Shown: positions 15,500-24,964, counted from the first letter of the stretch. The stretch is 64,000 bases of DNA from an uncultured Neokomagataea sp. (GCF_946476835.1 NZ_CAMKWA010000006.1:1-64000); one strand, 5' to 3'. Notes: a model not told the origin generated them from the sequence alone. Numbers and translations are program-made.

Positions 15500-18400
15500 T
15501 TACATCAAGGCCATAACGGTGGGTGCACCGGACAGGGCCTCTTCATTAACGCAGGTGACGCGTTCTTGCAGTAGCCATTCTGGGCGGACGCTGTCGAGCG
15601 GATAAAGTGGTACGATCCGGCCTTCACGGGCGGTTAATGTGGTGGCGGCATCTTGTGCGGTTGTGCTGCCGCGCTCGAAGATCATGGCGTCACATTCGGG
15701 AAGTGCGCCGGGGTCCACACGTTGGATGCGGTCTGCAAGGCTTTGGGGGAGGCGTTGCATCCATTCAAGTGCTGTTTTGGGTGCGAGGACTAGAGCTGTA
15801 TTGCCGGTGCCAAGTGCCATGCCGACGGCACGCAAGAGGGCGGGCCAGCTTTCCCCCGCGCAAAGGACCGTACCACATGGGATAAGGGTGAGGGTGCGGG
15901 TTTCACCAATGGCGGCGGGTAGGGGGAGGGAACTGCCGAGGAGGTTATGGGCAATGTCTTGGCGGATTGTCCGGGCAGAAACGGCATCTCGGCTTTCTAG
16001 GAAGGCAACCAGATTGGCGGCAATCCGTGAGATATGGCCAGGATTCATGTCTGTAGGGCTAAAATGTGGGAAGTGAAGGGCGGGAATGTTGGCTTGCAGT
16101 TGGCGTAGGGCTAATGGGCCGCCCAGCTTGGCACCGCAGCCGGAAAGGCCGTACCCGCCGAAGGGCGGTGCGTGGACGCTGGTGCCGGAGGTAAGTGTAT
16201 TTACGCTCAGATTGCCAGCTTGTGCCCGGGCGAGGACGCGATGGATGGTATTGGGGATGCGCGAATGGACCCCGAAGCTTAATCCATAGCCGGTGGCATT
16301 GACGGCATCGATGACGCCTTCCAACTCATTGCGGTGGAAGCGGCGGATATGCAGGACAGGGCCGAAGACCTCTCTGGGGATATCAGCTACGCGGCCAATG
16401 TCGATTAAGGTGGGGGCGAGGTAACTGCCGGGGTGGTGGCCTGCGTTGCGGTCGGGTTCTTTAAGGGGGGCCGTCCAGACTTTACGGCCAGCGCGGCGCA
16501 TTTGATCAATATGCGCGAGGGTTTCGGTACGGGCTTCAGCACTGATCATGGGGCCAATATCGGTGGAAATTCGGGTTGGGTCCCCAAGGTTTAAGGTGCT
16601 GAGCGCGCCGCGTAATAAGGTCAGGACTTTATCAGCGTTATCGTCTTGCAGCAGAAGGATGCGAACGGCACCGCAACTTTGGCCGCTATCGGTGAAGGAT
16701 AAGCGGATGATGTCATGCACGACTTGGCTTGGTTGAGCTGAGCTATCCGCAAGAAGAGCATTTTGGCCACCGCTGCGTGCGATGAGGGATACGGGGGCGC
16801 CAGTGCGGCCTGTGCGTTGTGCAATGAGGCGTGAAATGGCTTTGCTGACCGGGGTTGAACCTGTGAATAAAACGCCATCAATGCGGTGGTCACTGACGAG
16901 CTCTTCCCCCACTTGCTCATTGCCGGGGAGGAAGAACAACACCGTTTTGGGGATTCCGGCATTATGGAGATGCTGGATGGCTGCTTCCGCTGTGAAAGGT
17001 GTGGCCGCGGCTGGTTTGGCGAGGACGCTGTTCCCAGCGGCTAAAGCAAAGGCAATTTGGCGCATGAAGGCGGCAAAGGGGCTGCTCCATGGGCTGATAC
17101 AGGCGATGAGCCCGAGTGGCGTAGCGGTGAGGCTGCTATTTTCTGCGTCTTGCGCGGCTTGATAAAGAGCAGTGACCCCGTCGCGTAATTCACTGAGTGC
17201 AGATGGAAAGGCTTTGCCGGTTTCACGAATGATGAAGCCGAGAAGGGGGACGTAGTCCGTCTCGATCGCTGCGGCGGCATTGCGCAAGAGTGTTGCACGG
17301 TGCGCGGCGGGGTGATGGCGCCAATGAGGGAGGTGCTCTTCTGCTGTGGAGAGCGCTTGTAAAAGTGCTTCGCCATCGGTTTCAAGAACATCGCCAATGG
17401 CATCTTGGCGGGCTGCGGGGTTGCAGATACGTCGCCCAAAGTGAGGCGGGTGGCGCTCTGGTGTGTGTTCCACGATGAGAGGGTGAATGAAGGGCAGAGT
17501 GTCGGGTGTTGTGGCCATAAGGGCCTGATGCAGTGCCAATTGATCTGCGGGGTCTGAGAGGTCCAACTCAAAAAGTGGTGGGAGAAGAGTGGGGTCGGTG
17601 TTGTCTGGGAGGTGGTCCGTATAGGGATGCTGTGCTCTGAGGGTTTCCGCGGCTGTGACGGGATTGGCTGTTAAGGCTTCGATGACATCGTCTGTTGTGT
17701 GGGTTTTGCTGGAGAGTAGGGGGCTTGGTCCGTCACTTTCGCGCAGTTGCTTGACGAGGGCAGGTAGCACTGTGCTGGCAGGCCCGATGGGGGCGTGCAG
17801 GCGGCATGGCGGCGTATCTTTGCTTTTGGAAGAAAGCAGTGTTTCCGCCAATGGTTGGGCGAGGCCATGGAGGCATTCGAACTCAAAGTCACCTCGCTTG
17901 GCTTGCGGAGCGAGGGCTTGAATATGGGCAACGAGGCGCGGGTTATGTGTGGCGAAATGTGGGTAGGTGCAGTCTAGGTTACTCAACAGGGCTTGAGTGC
18001 AGGCGAGGTAGCTGAGATTTGTGTGGCAACTGCGTGAGAAAAGGGGGGTAGGGGCGAGAGTATCCTCTCGGTTATGTTCGGCGCGCCATGCTGCACCGCG
18101 CGTTAAGCGGATGATGAGGCGACGGCCTGTGGAGCGCCCAAGGGCAATGAGATGCTGGGTAATTGCGAGGGCGCGGCGGTCATGCGCTTGAATGGTCATG
18201 CCGAGGCCGTCCCAGCCTTCAAGTTCGCGCTGGGCGCACAGGGCGGTGAGCAGGTCTAAGCAGAGGTCAATCTCACGGCTATGTTCTACCGTTAAAATGA
18301 GAGCGAGATCGAGTTGGCGGGTCCGCTCGGCCAGGCGTGAGAGGGTTGGGAGAAACTCCGTCATAACGTGTTCATGGCGCATGCTGGAGAAATGTGGGCA

Positions 18401-19258
18401 GAGCAGCGCTGGGCGTAAGGTGAGGCTAGGGCGTTCGGAGCGGCCGCCTGTCATGCCTGCGTGGCGGCTACAAGCCTCGAGCAAGGCTTCAAATTCGTGC
18501 AGTGCTTTATGAGCTTGTGCCATGTCGAGGGCGGCAGGAGAGCAAAGGTCAAACGTGTGGTTAAAGCCGCGTTTGCGCGTGGATTGAGCGTTACGGAGGG
18601 CTTCGTTCGGTGTGGTGCCGAGTGTGACTTGTTCTGCGGCGGCCCGGAGCGTTTTTTCCAGGCCGTGGCGAATGAGGGGGGCAGAAGTTTGTAGGGTTAA
18701 GCGGCGCAAGCTTAGGGCACTGCCTTTGCGCAGCAAACTGGCGAGAGAGAGGCCGCGGGTAAGCATAGAGACCAAAGTAGGTGCATTGGTTTTGGCAGTG
18801 GGTGTTGCCCATTCCAAATGGCGCACTTGTGCATCAATGAGGGCTTCTCGTGTGGCATGATCAGGGATGCGTAAAAAGGCTTCGGCGAGGGCCAGTAAAG
18901 CACGGCCATGTGCGCTGGATGGGGGGAATGCCTCTAGGAGGGTGCCAATGGCGCTGCGTGGGGCGGTGTGTAGGATCGCGGCGAGGTGTTCTGCTTGTGT
19001 GTTGATAGTAGCGTCTTGCTCGGGTGTTGTGATGACTAAGGATAAAAGCTCAGTAATACAGGCAAATTCGCTGGTATGGCGCATGGCATCTACCGCAGTG
19101 CGGGATGGCATAGCTGGCATACGACCTGTTTGGGGCAGCATGTCCAAGAAGGGGGATGCAAGGGCCGGGACCGTCAGTGGTGAGGTCATGGTGCGATCCA
19201 GTTTCGGCATGCTGGGCGGTGTAAGGCCCATCAGGTGAATGACAAGGTGTGAGTTCAC
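15500..19258 (-). CDS. putA: PutA-like bifunctional proline/P5C dehydrogenase homologue with degenerate active sites
   Basis: A 1252-residue homologue of PutA, which oxidises proline to glutamate through an FAD domain and an NAD-dependent aldehyde dehydrogenase domain. Order: alpha/arm region (60-220), PRODH barrel (about 235-515), P5CDH domain (about 600-1070), and a C-terminal ALDH-like tail, so a long type lacking the N-terminal ribbon-helix-helix DNA-binding domain. Compared from memory with E. coli PutA, FAD-site features remain (TRGAAW Trp391, Glu394, THNP), but proline-binding residues differ: K329 to Arg282, D370 to Thr323, Y437 to Ala390, Y540 to His488, R555/R556 to Lys503/Gln504. 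In P5CDH, Cys862 (GQSCGA) is kept but the general-base Glu is Arg828 (IARSGGQN) and the oxyanion Asn is Ser725 (SPWSSP). Starts at GTG 19258 or ATG 19189; neither has a clear ribosome site. Proline catabolism is doubtful. Confidence 0.85.
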   Translation of the reverse strand: MNSHLVIHLMGLTPPSMPKLDRTMTSPLTVPALASPFLDMLPQTGRMPAMPSRTAVDAMRHTSEFACITELLSLVITTPEQDATINTQAEHLAAILHTAPRSAIGTLLEAFPPSSAHGRALLALAEAFLRIPDHATREALIDAQVRHLEWATPTAKTNAPTLVSMLTRGLSLASLLRKGSALSLRRLTLQTSAPLIRHGLEKTLRAAAEQVTLGTTPNEALRNAQSTRKRGFNHTFDLCSPAALDMAQAHKALHEFEALLEACSRHAGMTGGRSERPSLTLRPALLCPHFSSMRHEHVMTEFLPTLSRLAERTRQLDLALILTVEHSREIDLCLDLLTALCAQRELEGWDGLGMTIQAHDRRALAITQHLIALGRSTGRRLIIRLTRGAAWRAEHNREDTLAPTPLFSRSCHTNLSYLACTQALLSNLDCTYPHFATHNPRLVAHIQALAPQAKRGDFEFECLHGLAQPLAETLLSSKSKDTPPCRLHAPIGPASTVLPALVKQLRESDGPSPLLSSKTHTTDDVIEALTANPVTAAETLRAQHPYTDHLPDNTDPTLLPPLFELDLSDPADQLALHQALMATTPDTLPFIHPLIVEHTPERHPPHFGRRICNPAARQDAIGDVLETDGEALLQALSTAEEHLPHWRHHPAAHRATLLRNAAAAIETDYVPLLGFIIRETGKAFPSALSELRDGVTALYQAAQDAENSSLTATPLGLIACISPWSSPFAAFMRQIAFALAAGNSVLAKPAAATPFTAEAAIQHLHNAGIPKTVLFFLPGNEQVGEELVSDHRIDGVLFTGSTPVSKAISRLIAQRTGRTGAPVSLIARSGGQNALLADSSAQPSQVVHDIIRLSFTDSGQSCGAVRILLLQDDNADKVLTLLRGALSTLNLGDPTRISTDIGPMISAEARTETLAHIDQMRRAGRKVWTAPLKEPDRNAGHHPGSYLAPTLIDIGRVADIPREVFGPVLHIRRFHRNELEGVIDAVNATGYGLSFGVHSRIPNTIHRVLARAQAGNLSVNTLTSGTSVHAPPFGGYGLSGCGAKLGGPLALRQLQANIPALHFPHFSPTDMNPGHISRIAANLVAFLESRDAVSARTIRQDIAHNLLGSSLPLPAAIGETRTLTLIPCGTVLCAGESWPALLRAVGMALGTGNTALVLAPKTALEWMQRLPQSLADRIQRVDPGALPECDAMIFERGSTTAQDAATTLTAREGRIVPLYPLDSVRPEWLLQERVTCVNEEALSGAPTVMALM

Positions 19259-19479
19259 GCTCTAGCGCAGGAAGGCTGCTAATTCATCCCCCTGATGGTG
19301 ATGTTTTTTGAGGATGTGATCTTATGGTCAAAGAAGGGGGAGTGTAGTGCGGAAGAAGACTGTTTCTTCTGATAGAATTTCAGTTTAGCATCAGAAAATA
19401 TTGTTTTCATTTTGTGGGCCGTTTGAGCGGTGACGCAGATAGCATACGCTGCATGAGTAAGGCGTATAAGGAAGTTTTT

Positions 19480-21609
19480 ATGTCTTTGATGTCATTTCGG
19501 CGGCTGGGTGTTTTGATGGCGAGCGCTTCTATGCTCCACCTAGGGGTAAGCCATGCTCAGACGGCGCCATCCAAAGCTGTTTCAGATGTTGAACAAAAAG
19601 CACCACCGGCTTGGTTGGACCAAATTGATGGTGCGCAGGCGATGGATTGGGTGCGGACTCAAAACCAAAAGACGCTGAATACGCTTGGTCAAAAGCCGCT
19701 ATTTAAGTCTTTCTACGATGCGTCTTTGAAATTGCTGCAAACGCATGATCGTTTGGCGATGCCAGAGCAAATTGATGGCATGATTTATAATTTCTGGCGG
19801 GATGATGCGCATCAGCGCGGTATTTTGCGTCGGACGACGGTTGCTGATTATGCGTCAGAATCTCCGAACTGGGTGACGGTTCTGGACTTGGATGCACTGG
19901 CGACGGCGGAGCAGAAGAACTGGGTTTATCATGGCCTGTCATGCTTGGACTTGCACCAAAATCGCTGCTTGCTCGCGCTGTCTGATGGTGGTGAAGATGC
20001 GGAGACGTTGAGAGAGTTTGATCTTTCAACCGGCAAGTTTGTCCCGAATGGCTTTACGCTACCGCATGCGAAGCAAGTGGCGGATTGGCTAGACCGTGAT
20101 ACGCTTTTAGTCAGCTATCCGTGGACGGATAAAGACGTTACGAAATCGTCTTATCCCTATATCGTTAAAGCTTTGAAGCGTGGGAAAAAGCTTTCCTCTG
20201 CTGTTACGGTATTTTCGGGTAAGCCAACGGATGTGTCTGTGGACCCTGTGGTGCTGCATGACGGTAAGGGCAACCAGGTTGCATTGATCCGTGAAGGGCT
20301 TGATGCGTTTTCTGCGCGTTTTTACCACTATGTGAATGGTCGTGCGGTAGCGTTGGATCTGCCGGAACGGGCGGAAGTGACGGGCCTTTTGGGGCATAAA
20401 CTGGTTGTGCGTTTGGATCAGGACTGGGACACGCACGGACCTAATTTCATGGCAGGTTCAGTCATTTTGGTGGATCTAGACCGCCATGTTGTGCCGCAAT
20501 TGTTGATTCAGCCAGAAGCGAAGCAGGTCATTGAAAGTGCTGTGGTAAGCCATGGTCATGTGTTGGTATCCTTGTACGATAACGTGCGTGGACAGCTTTT
20601 GGTCTTTACGCCGTCTGGGGATACGTTCACGCGTGCTCAATTGCCTTTACCGAAGAATGTATCGATTGATTTGGTGAGTGCTGACCATGCCAGCCCGTTG
20701 GCTTATGCGCAGTCGGCAGGGTTTTTGACGCCGCCAACGATTTGGTCGATTGATACAGATATGGCGACTGTTAATGCTGTGCATACTTTGCCAGCACAAT
20801 TTGATGCGTCTTCCATGGCGGTCGATCAGTATCAAGCACGCTCCACGGATGGAACGGACGTGCCTTACTTTGTCGTTCATGCGAAAAATCTGCCGCAGAA
20901 TGATGCGAACCCGACGCTTCTGTATGCTTACGGTGGCTTTGAAGTGCCGCTCTTTCCGTCTTATTCCGCAGGGCTTGGCGTGAATTGGTTAAGCCATGGC
21001 GGTGTTTATGTGCTGGCCAATATTCGCGGTGGTGGTGAGTTCGGCCCCGCTTGGCATGAGGCAGGCTTGAAGACGCGCCGTCAGCATATTTATGATGACT
21101 TTGCCGCTGTCGCGCATGACTTAGCGGCACGCCATATTACGTCCCCGCAACATTTAGCTATTCGTGGTGGTTCGAATGGTGGGTTGTTGATGGGCGTTGA
21201 GTTCACGCAGCATCCAGATTTCTGGAAAGCCGTGGATATTGAAGTGCCGCTGTTGGACATGATGAATTATGAGCATATGTCTGCGGGTGCATCATGGGTT
21301 GGGGAGTATGGCACGGTGTCTATTCCTGAACAGCGGGATTTCTTGCGTAAAATCTCACCGCTGCAAAACTTGAAGGCGGGCACGCAATATCCTGTGCCGT
21401 TTATTGAAACGACCACAAAAGATGACCGTGTTGGGCCGGTTCATGCACGACGCTTTGCTTGGCGTATGAGCGAATTGAACCTGCCATATTATTACTGGGA
21501 GCAAGTGGCAGGCGGTCATGGTTTTGGTGCGAGCCAGCCAGAGATTGCTCAGACGCAGGCACTGAGCTGGACGTATCTGTGGTCTAGCCTTGGTGGTGTG
21601 ACACGATAA
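19480..21609 (+). CDS. Secreted prolyl oligopeptidase-family serine peptidase (S9A)
   Basis: A 709-residue protein with a signal peptide (RRLGVLMASASMLHLGVSHA), so it is probably periplasmic. The N-terminal half is the beta-propeller of the S9A family. The C-terminal alpha/beta-hydrolase domain has the nucleophile in GGSNGGLLMG, the Asp in TKDDRVGPVHARR and the His in GGHGFGA. ANIRGGGEFGPAWHEAG is typical of the family. The frame runs up to a GTG at 19414, but ATG 19480 has AAGGAAG six bases upstream and gives a proper signal peptide. Family members cleave short proline-containing peptides. Confidence 0.93.
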   Translation: MSLMSFRRLGVLMASASMLHLGVSHAQTAPSKAVSDVEQKAPPAWLDQIDGAQAMDWVRTQNQKTLNTLGQKPLFKSFYDASLKLLQTHDRLAMPEQIDGMIYNFWRDDAHQRGILRRTTVADYASESPNWVTVLDLDALATAEQKNWVYHGLSCLDLHQNRCLLALSDGGEDAETLREFDLSTGKFVPNGFTLPHAKQVADWLDRDTLLVSYPWTDKDVTKSSYPYIVKALKRGKKLSSAVTVFSGKPTDVSVDPVVLHDGKGNQVALIREGLDAFSARFYHYVNGRAVALDLPERAEVTGLLGHKLVVRLDQDWDTHGPNFMAGSVILVDLDRHVVPQLLIQPEAKQVIESAVVSHGHVLVSLYDNVRGQLLVFTPSGDTFTRAQLPLPKNVSIDLVSADHASPLAYAQSAGFLTPPTIWSIDTDMATVNAVHTLPAQFDASSMAVDQYQARSTDGTDVPYFVVHAKNLPQNDANPTLLYAYGGFEVPLFPSYSAGLGVNWLSHGGVYVLANIRGGGEFGPAWHEAGLKTRRQHIYDDFAAVAHDLAARHITSPQHLAIRGGSNGGLLMGVEFTQHPDFWKAVDIEVPLLDMMNYEHMSAGASWVGEYGTVSIPEQRDFLRKISPLQNLKAGTQYPVPFIETTTKDDRVGPVHARRFAWRMSELNLPYYYWEQVAGGHGFGASQPEIAQTQALSWTYLWSSLGGVTR

Positions 21610-21637
21610 GCCGCTTGAATTAAGTTAAGCTTCGACA

Positions 21638-21669
21638 ACGCAGCGGGGTAAAACTCGCTGCGTTTTTTT
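21638..21669 (+). terminator. Intrinsic terminator after the prolyl oligopeptidase gene
   Basis: ACGCAGCG and CGCTGCGT form a perfect 8-bp stem around a 10-base loop, followed by T7. Confidence 0.9.
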
Positions 21670-21692
21670 GTGTAATGCGTGTGGGGGGCAGT

Positions 21693-21890
21693 TTAGTGGC
21701 AACCGCCGCTTTTACCGCTGCATCCGGTGCAGCCACCACATGAACCCGGTCGTTTGGCTGCTGTACTGTGAGGGGGCGTGCGGCCGAGAGCTGCGTAGAC
21801 GGGTTTACGGATGCTGGGGAACAGGCGCATGGTCCAGTACAGGGCTGCGGCGAGTACAAGCAGGGTGGCGATTAGTGTCTCGATCATCAC
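21693..21890 (-). CDS. FeoB-associated Cys-rich membrane protein
   Basis: A 65-residue protein with one membrane helix (about 3-23, TLIATLLVLAAALYWTMRLF) and a short tail ending in SCGGCTGCSGKSGGCH. This matches the small Cys-rich proteins encoded after feoB, which are thought to help ferrous iron import or bind iron at the membrane. It follows feoB by about 20 bases on the same strand, as the last gene of the feo operon. Four Cys and a final His could bind metal; that is inference. Confidence 0.8.
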   Translation of the reverse strand: MMIETLIATLLVLAAALYWTMRLFPSIRKPVYAALGRTPPHSTAAKRPGSCGGCTGCSGKSGGCH

Positions 21891-21909
21891 GCAATGTCCT
21901 TATGCCGGG

Positions 21910-23745
21910 TTATTGCATCTTAAGAGTGATATAGTGTGTGAGGAACGCTCCCAAATAGGCGAGGCCGAATAAATAACCGGCGGCACCAAAGACGATTTTG
22001 AGAGAGCGTGTTTCGCGCCGCATGACGGCTAATGTTGAGATGCATTGTGGAGCGTACACATACCAAGCCAAGAGCGCAAAAGCTGTGGCCATGGACCATT
22101 GGCTGGAGAGGATGGGGAGGAGTTTGTCGCCAGCATCGTCACCTGTGGCACCGATGGCGTACACGGTGGCAAGCGAACTGATGGCGACTTCTCGTGCGGC
22201 AAGGCCGGGAATGAGAGCGACGCAAATTTGCCAGTTAAAGCCAAGAGGGGAGAAGAGGGGCTGCATCAAATGCCCAATACGGCCTGCGATGCTGTAGTCG
22301 ATGGCTGCGCCGGTTGCATGTGCCGGTGGGAACGGGAAACTGGATAGCCCCCAGAGTAAGACGTTGAGTGAGACAATGATGGTGCCGACGCGTGAGAGGA
22401 ACATCACGGCGCGTTGCCATAGGCCGAGAGCGACGCTGCGTAAGAGAGGGCGGCGGTAAGGTGGCAGTTCAAGGAGCAGGGGGTGTTCTTGGGACGCAAC
22501 GCCGCGTGTCATGATTCGTGCGGCGATAATACCGCTGATGATTGCGGTTGCATAAAGTCCGAAGAGCACGAGGCCTTGTAGGTTCATGATGCCCCAGACA
22601 GTGCGATGGGGAACAAAGGCACCGATGAGGAGTGTGTAGACAGGCAGGCGTGCAGAGCAGGTCATGAGGGGTGCGATGAGGATCGTCACCAAGCGGTCTC
22701 GTGGGTTTTGGATAGTGCGTGCGGCCATAATGCCGGGGATGGCACATGCAAAACTTGAGAGGAGCGGAATGAAGGAGCGCCCGCTAAGGCCTGCCATGGC
22801 CATGACGCGGTCTAGTAAGAAGGCTGCGCGGGGGAGGTATCCAGATTCTTCGAGGGTGATAATCCATAGAAACAGAATCAGGATTTGAGGCAGGAAGACG
22901 ACGACTGTTCCTGCCCCAGCGATGACGCCATCTGCTAACAGGCTGTGCAGCATGCCGGCTGGCAAGGGAGTGAGGACCCATGCGCCGAAGTCGTTTAAGC
23001 CGCTGCCCAAAGCATCCATGATGGGTTGAGCCCATGCAAAGACGGTTTGGAACATAATGAATAAGATGACGAGTAGGATGAGGGGGCCGAGGACGGGATG
23101 TAGTGTCCAGCGGTCGAGACGGTCTGTGAAGCGCTCTCGTGAGGTGGCGGGCTGCTGCACATAATGAGAGAGAAGGCGGCGGACCTCCGCGTGGAGGTCT
23201 GTGCCTTCTGGCAATGCGGGTGGCGCTGGGACGGGTTGGTCCAGTGTGGTGAGGAGTTGTGTGACGCCTTGTTTATGGAGGCTGATGACCGGAATAACAG
23301 GCATGCCGAGATCGGCAGATAAGCCTTTCGTATCAATGGTGAGGCCAATTTTTTCGGCTTCATCCATCATGTTTAGAGCGACGATGACGGGAACGCCAAT
23401 CTGCTTGAGTTCCAGGAGGAACCGTAGGTGGAGGCGTAAGTTGGAGGCTGAGACAACGCCGATAAGCACTTCTGGCTGTGCTTCGGCGGGGTGGTGGCCG
23501 AGGCAGATATCGCGTGTGATGTCTTCATCGGGGCTGGTGGAGGAGAGGCTATAGGCACCGGGAAGGTCCAGCACCCGGATAGGCGTATTCTGTGGTGTTG
23601 TGAAGAATCCGACCTTCCGTTCAACCGTGACACCGGCGTAATTGCCTACTTTTTGTCGGCTTCCTGTCAGCTGATTGAACAGGGATGTTTTGCCGCAATT
23701 AGGGTTGCCGGCAAGGGCGATGTTACGGGGGGTAGAGGTGGACAT
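21910..23745 (-). CDS. feoB: Ferrous iron transporter FeoB
   Basis: A 611-residue inner-membrane Fe2+ transporter with an N-terminal G-protein domain: G1 GNPNCGKTS (residues 13-21), the GVTVER switch, DLPGAYSL and NMMDEAEK. A membrane domain with gate motifs follows, including SFACAIPGIMAARTI and GLAAREVAISSLATVYAIG. It is shorter than E. coli FeoB (773 residues), mostly in the region after the G domain and at the C terminus, but both Gate segments are present. It lies between feoA (6-base gap) and the Cys-rich small gene. Confidence 0.96.
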   Translation of the reverse strand: MSTSTPRNIALAGNPNCGKTSLFNQLTGSRQKVGNYAGVTVERKVGFFTTPQNTPIRVLDLPGAYSLSSTSPDEDITRDICLGHHPAEAQPEVLIGVVSASNLRLHLRFLLELKQIGVPVIVALNMMDEAEKIGLTIDTKGLSADLGMPVIPVISLHKQGVTQLLTTLDQPVPAPPALPEGTDLHAEVRRLLSHYVQQPATSRERFTDRLDRWTLHPVLGPLILLVILFIMFQTVFAWAQPIMDALGSGLNDFGAWVLTPLPAGMLHSLLADGVIAGAGTVVVFLPQILILFLWIITLEESGYLPRAAFLLDRVMAMAGLSGRSFIPLLSSFACAIPGIMAARTIQNPRDRLVTILIAPLMTCSARLPVYTLLIGAFVPHRTVWGIMNLQGLVLFGLYATAIISGIIAARIMTRGVASQEHPLLLELPPYRRPLLRSVALGLWQRAVMFLSRVGTIIVSLNVLLWGLSSFPFPPAHATGAAIDYSIAGRIGHLMQPLFSPLGFNWQICVALIPGLAAREVAISSLATVYAIGATGDDAGDKLLPILSSQWSMATAFALLAWYVYAPQCISTLAVMRRETRSLKIVFGAAGYLFGLAYLGAFLTHYITLKMQ

Positions 23746-23751
23746 AAGGGT

Positions 23752-23994
23752 TTATTTGCTGTCCTGCAGATGAATGCGGGCGGCTTCGCTATGGCGTAAA
23801 GCAAAGCGTGATGTTCCAAGGCGGACGGCAATTGGCTCGCGCCCGAAAGGCCCCGTCGCGATTGTTTGTACGCGCTCACCGGGGACAAAGCCGAGTTCCC
23901 CAAGGCGCAAAGCAATCGTGTCAGCATCTGTCATATGTGAGACGCTGGTGATGATGGCTTCATGGCCTTTGGGCAGTGTGGCGAGCGTGTGCAC
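23752..23994 (-). CDS. feoA: Ferrous iron transport protein FeoA
   Basis: An 80-residue SH3-like cytoplasmic protein needed for FeoB-dependent iron uptake. Family features are the ALRLGELGFVPGERVQTIA segment and the following PIAVRLGTSRFALRHSEA. It is first in the feoA-feoB-Cys-rich operon. A 19-bp palindrome resembling alphaproteobacterial Fur/Mur boxes lies about 80 bases upstream of the start. Confidence 0.93.
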   Translation of the reverse strand: MHTLATLPKGHEAIITSVSHMTDADTIALRLGELGFVPGERVQTIATGPFGREPIAVRLGTSRFALRHSEAARIHLQDSK

Positions 23995-24075
23995 GATGAT
24001 GTCCGGCCTCTTTGGGTGTTGGCTCTGTGGTCTCTCTTTCTAGATAGGGCTCTCATAGGGGATCGAAAAGGGAAA

Positions 24076-24094
24076 AATGCGACTAAATTGCATT
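24076..24094 (-). promoter_or_regulatory. Candidate Fur-type operator upstream of feoA
   Basis: AATGCGACTAAATTGCATT is an imperfect palindrome (AATGC/GCATT outer arms; ATGCGA/TTGCAT inner arms). It resembles the TGCAA-N5-TTGCA form of alphaproteobacterial Fur/Mur boxes. The position, 82 bases before feoA, fits an iron-responsive operator. The core-motif match is from memory and no binding has been tested. Confidence 0.55.
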
Positions 24095-24169
24095 TACAGA
24101 TATGATCTCATGCAAGGTGATTGAGAAAATCAGCGCCGAATGATGAGGGCGGCGCTGATTATTCTGTTT

Positions 24170-24964
24170 TTAGAACCAGTTACGCAGCCCGAAGGTAAAG
24201 CGGAGTGCGGATCGTATATCATTACGGTTATCTGGGAAGTGCCGTGCCTGGCCCAAAGGGGTATTATAAGTCACGGCAAGGTATGGAGCGAATTTTCGCC
24301 AGTGCTCATATCTTAGGCGAAGGCCGGTATCAATTTCTGATAAGCCGGAGCCGACACCGCGTGCGGGGTCTGGGCGTGTATAGGCGTTGAGCTCTACTTG
24401 CGGTTGGAGAATCAACCGGTTGGTGAGCAGAATATCATATGATCCTTCGAGGCGGGCTGCGGCGCCGCCATTGCCACCAACATAGCCCATGGCGCCGAGC
24501 TCAAATTGATAAAGCGCGAGGCCTTCTACGCCAAAAGCTGCCCATGCGCGGGTGGGCCCGCTATCGAGGTCAATGCGCGTGCCACCCTGGAGGTTCCAAT
24601 ACGTGGAGATGGCACGGCTGTAGAGGATTTCGTGCTCGCCATCGGAGAGTTTTCCTTTGGAGAGGGTACCTTCGGAGCGTAGCCAAAGGCGGTTGTAATC
24701 AGAGCCAAACCACATTTCACCATCCCAGCGGAAGTCTGTGCCTTGGGGGGCGTAACGTCCTTCGAGTTGGTTGAAGATGCCGTGGAACCATGTGGCTTGG
24801 TCCATCATCACAGGACTCATGCCGGGCATGGAGGTTGGTGCGTTATCCGTTGGTGCATCTGCCGCGTGGTGAATGGTGACGATTTGAGCATGGGCAGACC
24901 ATGGGAGAGCGAGCATGCTCAGCGCTCCGAAGGTGAGGGCGGGTATGATGTGTTTCATGCTCAT
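24170..24964 (-). CDS. copB: Copper resistance protein B (outer membrane)
   Basis: A 264-residue outer-membrane beta-barrel protein of the CopB family, partner of CopA in periplasmic copper tolerance. A signal peptide (ALTFGALSMLALPWSAHAQ) is followed by a short region with MPGM and MMDQ. The barrel then shows FNQLEGRYAPQGTDFRWDGE, the LRSEG strand, and a terminal aromatic residue (RNWF). ATG 24964 overlaps the copA stop as ATGA, which fixes both the coupling and the start; the open frame upstream to 25030 is not used. The Met-rich copper-binding leader is shorter than in Pseudomonas CopB. Confidence 0.93.
   Translation of the reverse strand: MSMKHIIPALTFGALSMLALPWSAHAQIVTIHHAADAPTDNAPTSMPGMSPVMMDQATWFHGIFNQLEGRYAPQGTDFRWDGEMWFGSDYNRLWLRSEGTLSKGKLSDGEHEILYSRAISTYWNLQGGTRIDLDSGPTRAWAAFGVEGLALYQFELGAMGYVGGNGGAAARLEGSYDILLTNRLILQPQVELNAYTRPDPARGVGSGLSEIDTGLRLRYEHWRKFAPYLAVTYNTPLGQARHFPDNRNDIRSALRFTFGLRNWF

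Noticed and set aside
14384..19258. Many long open frames on the plus strand opposite sdaA and the putA-like gene
   Set aside because: They are out-of-phase shadows of two long, well-supported genes and match no known protein.
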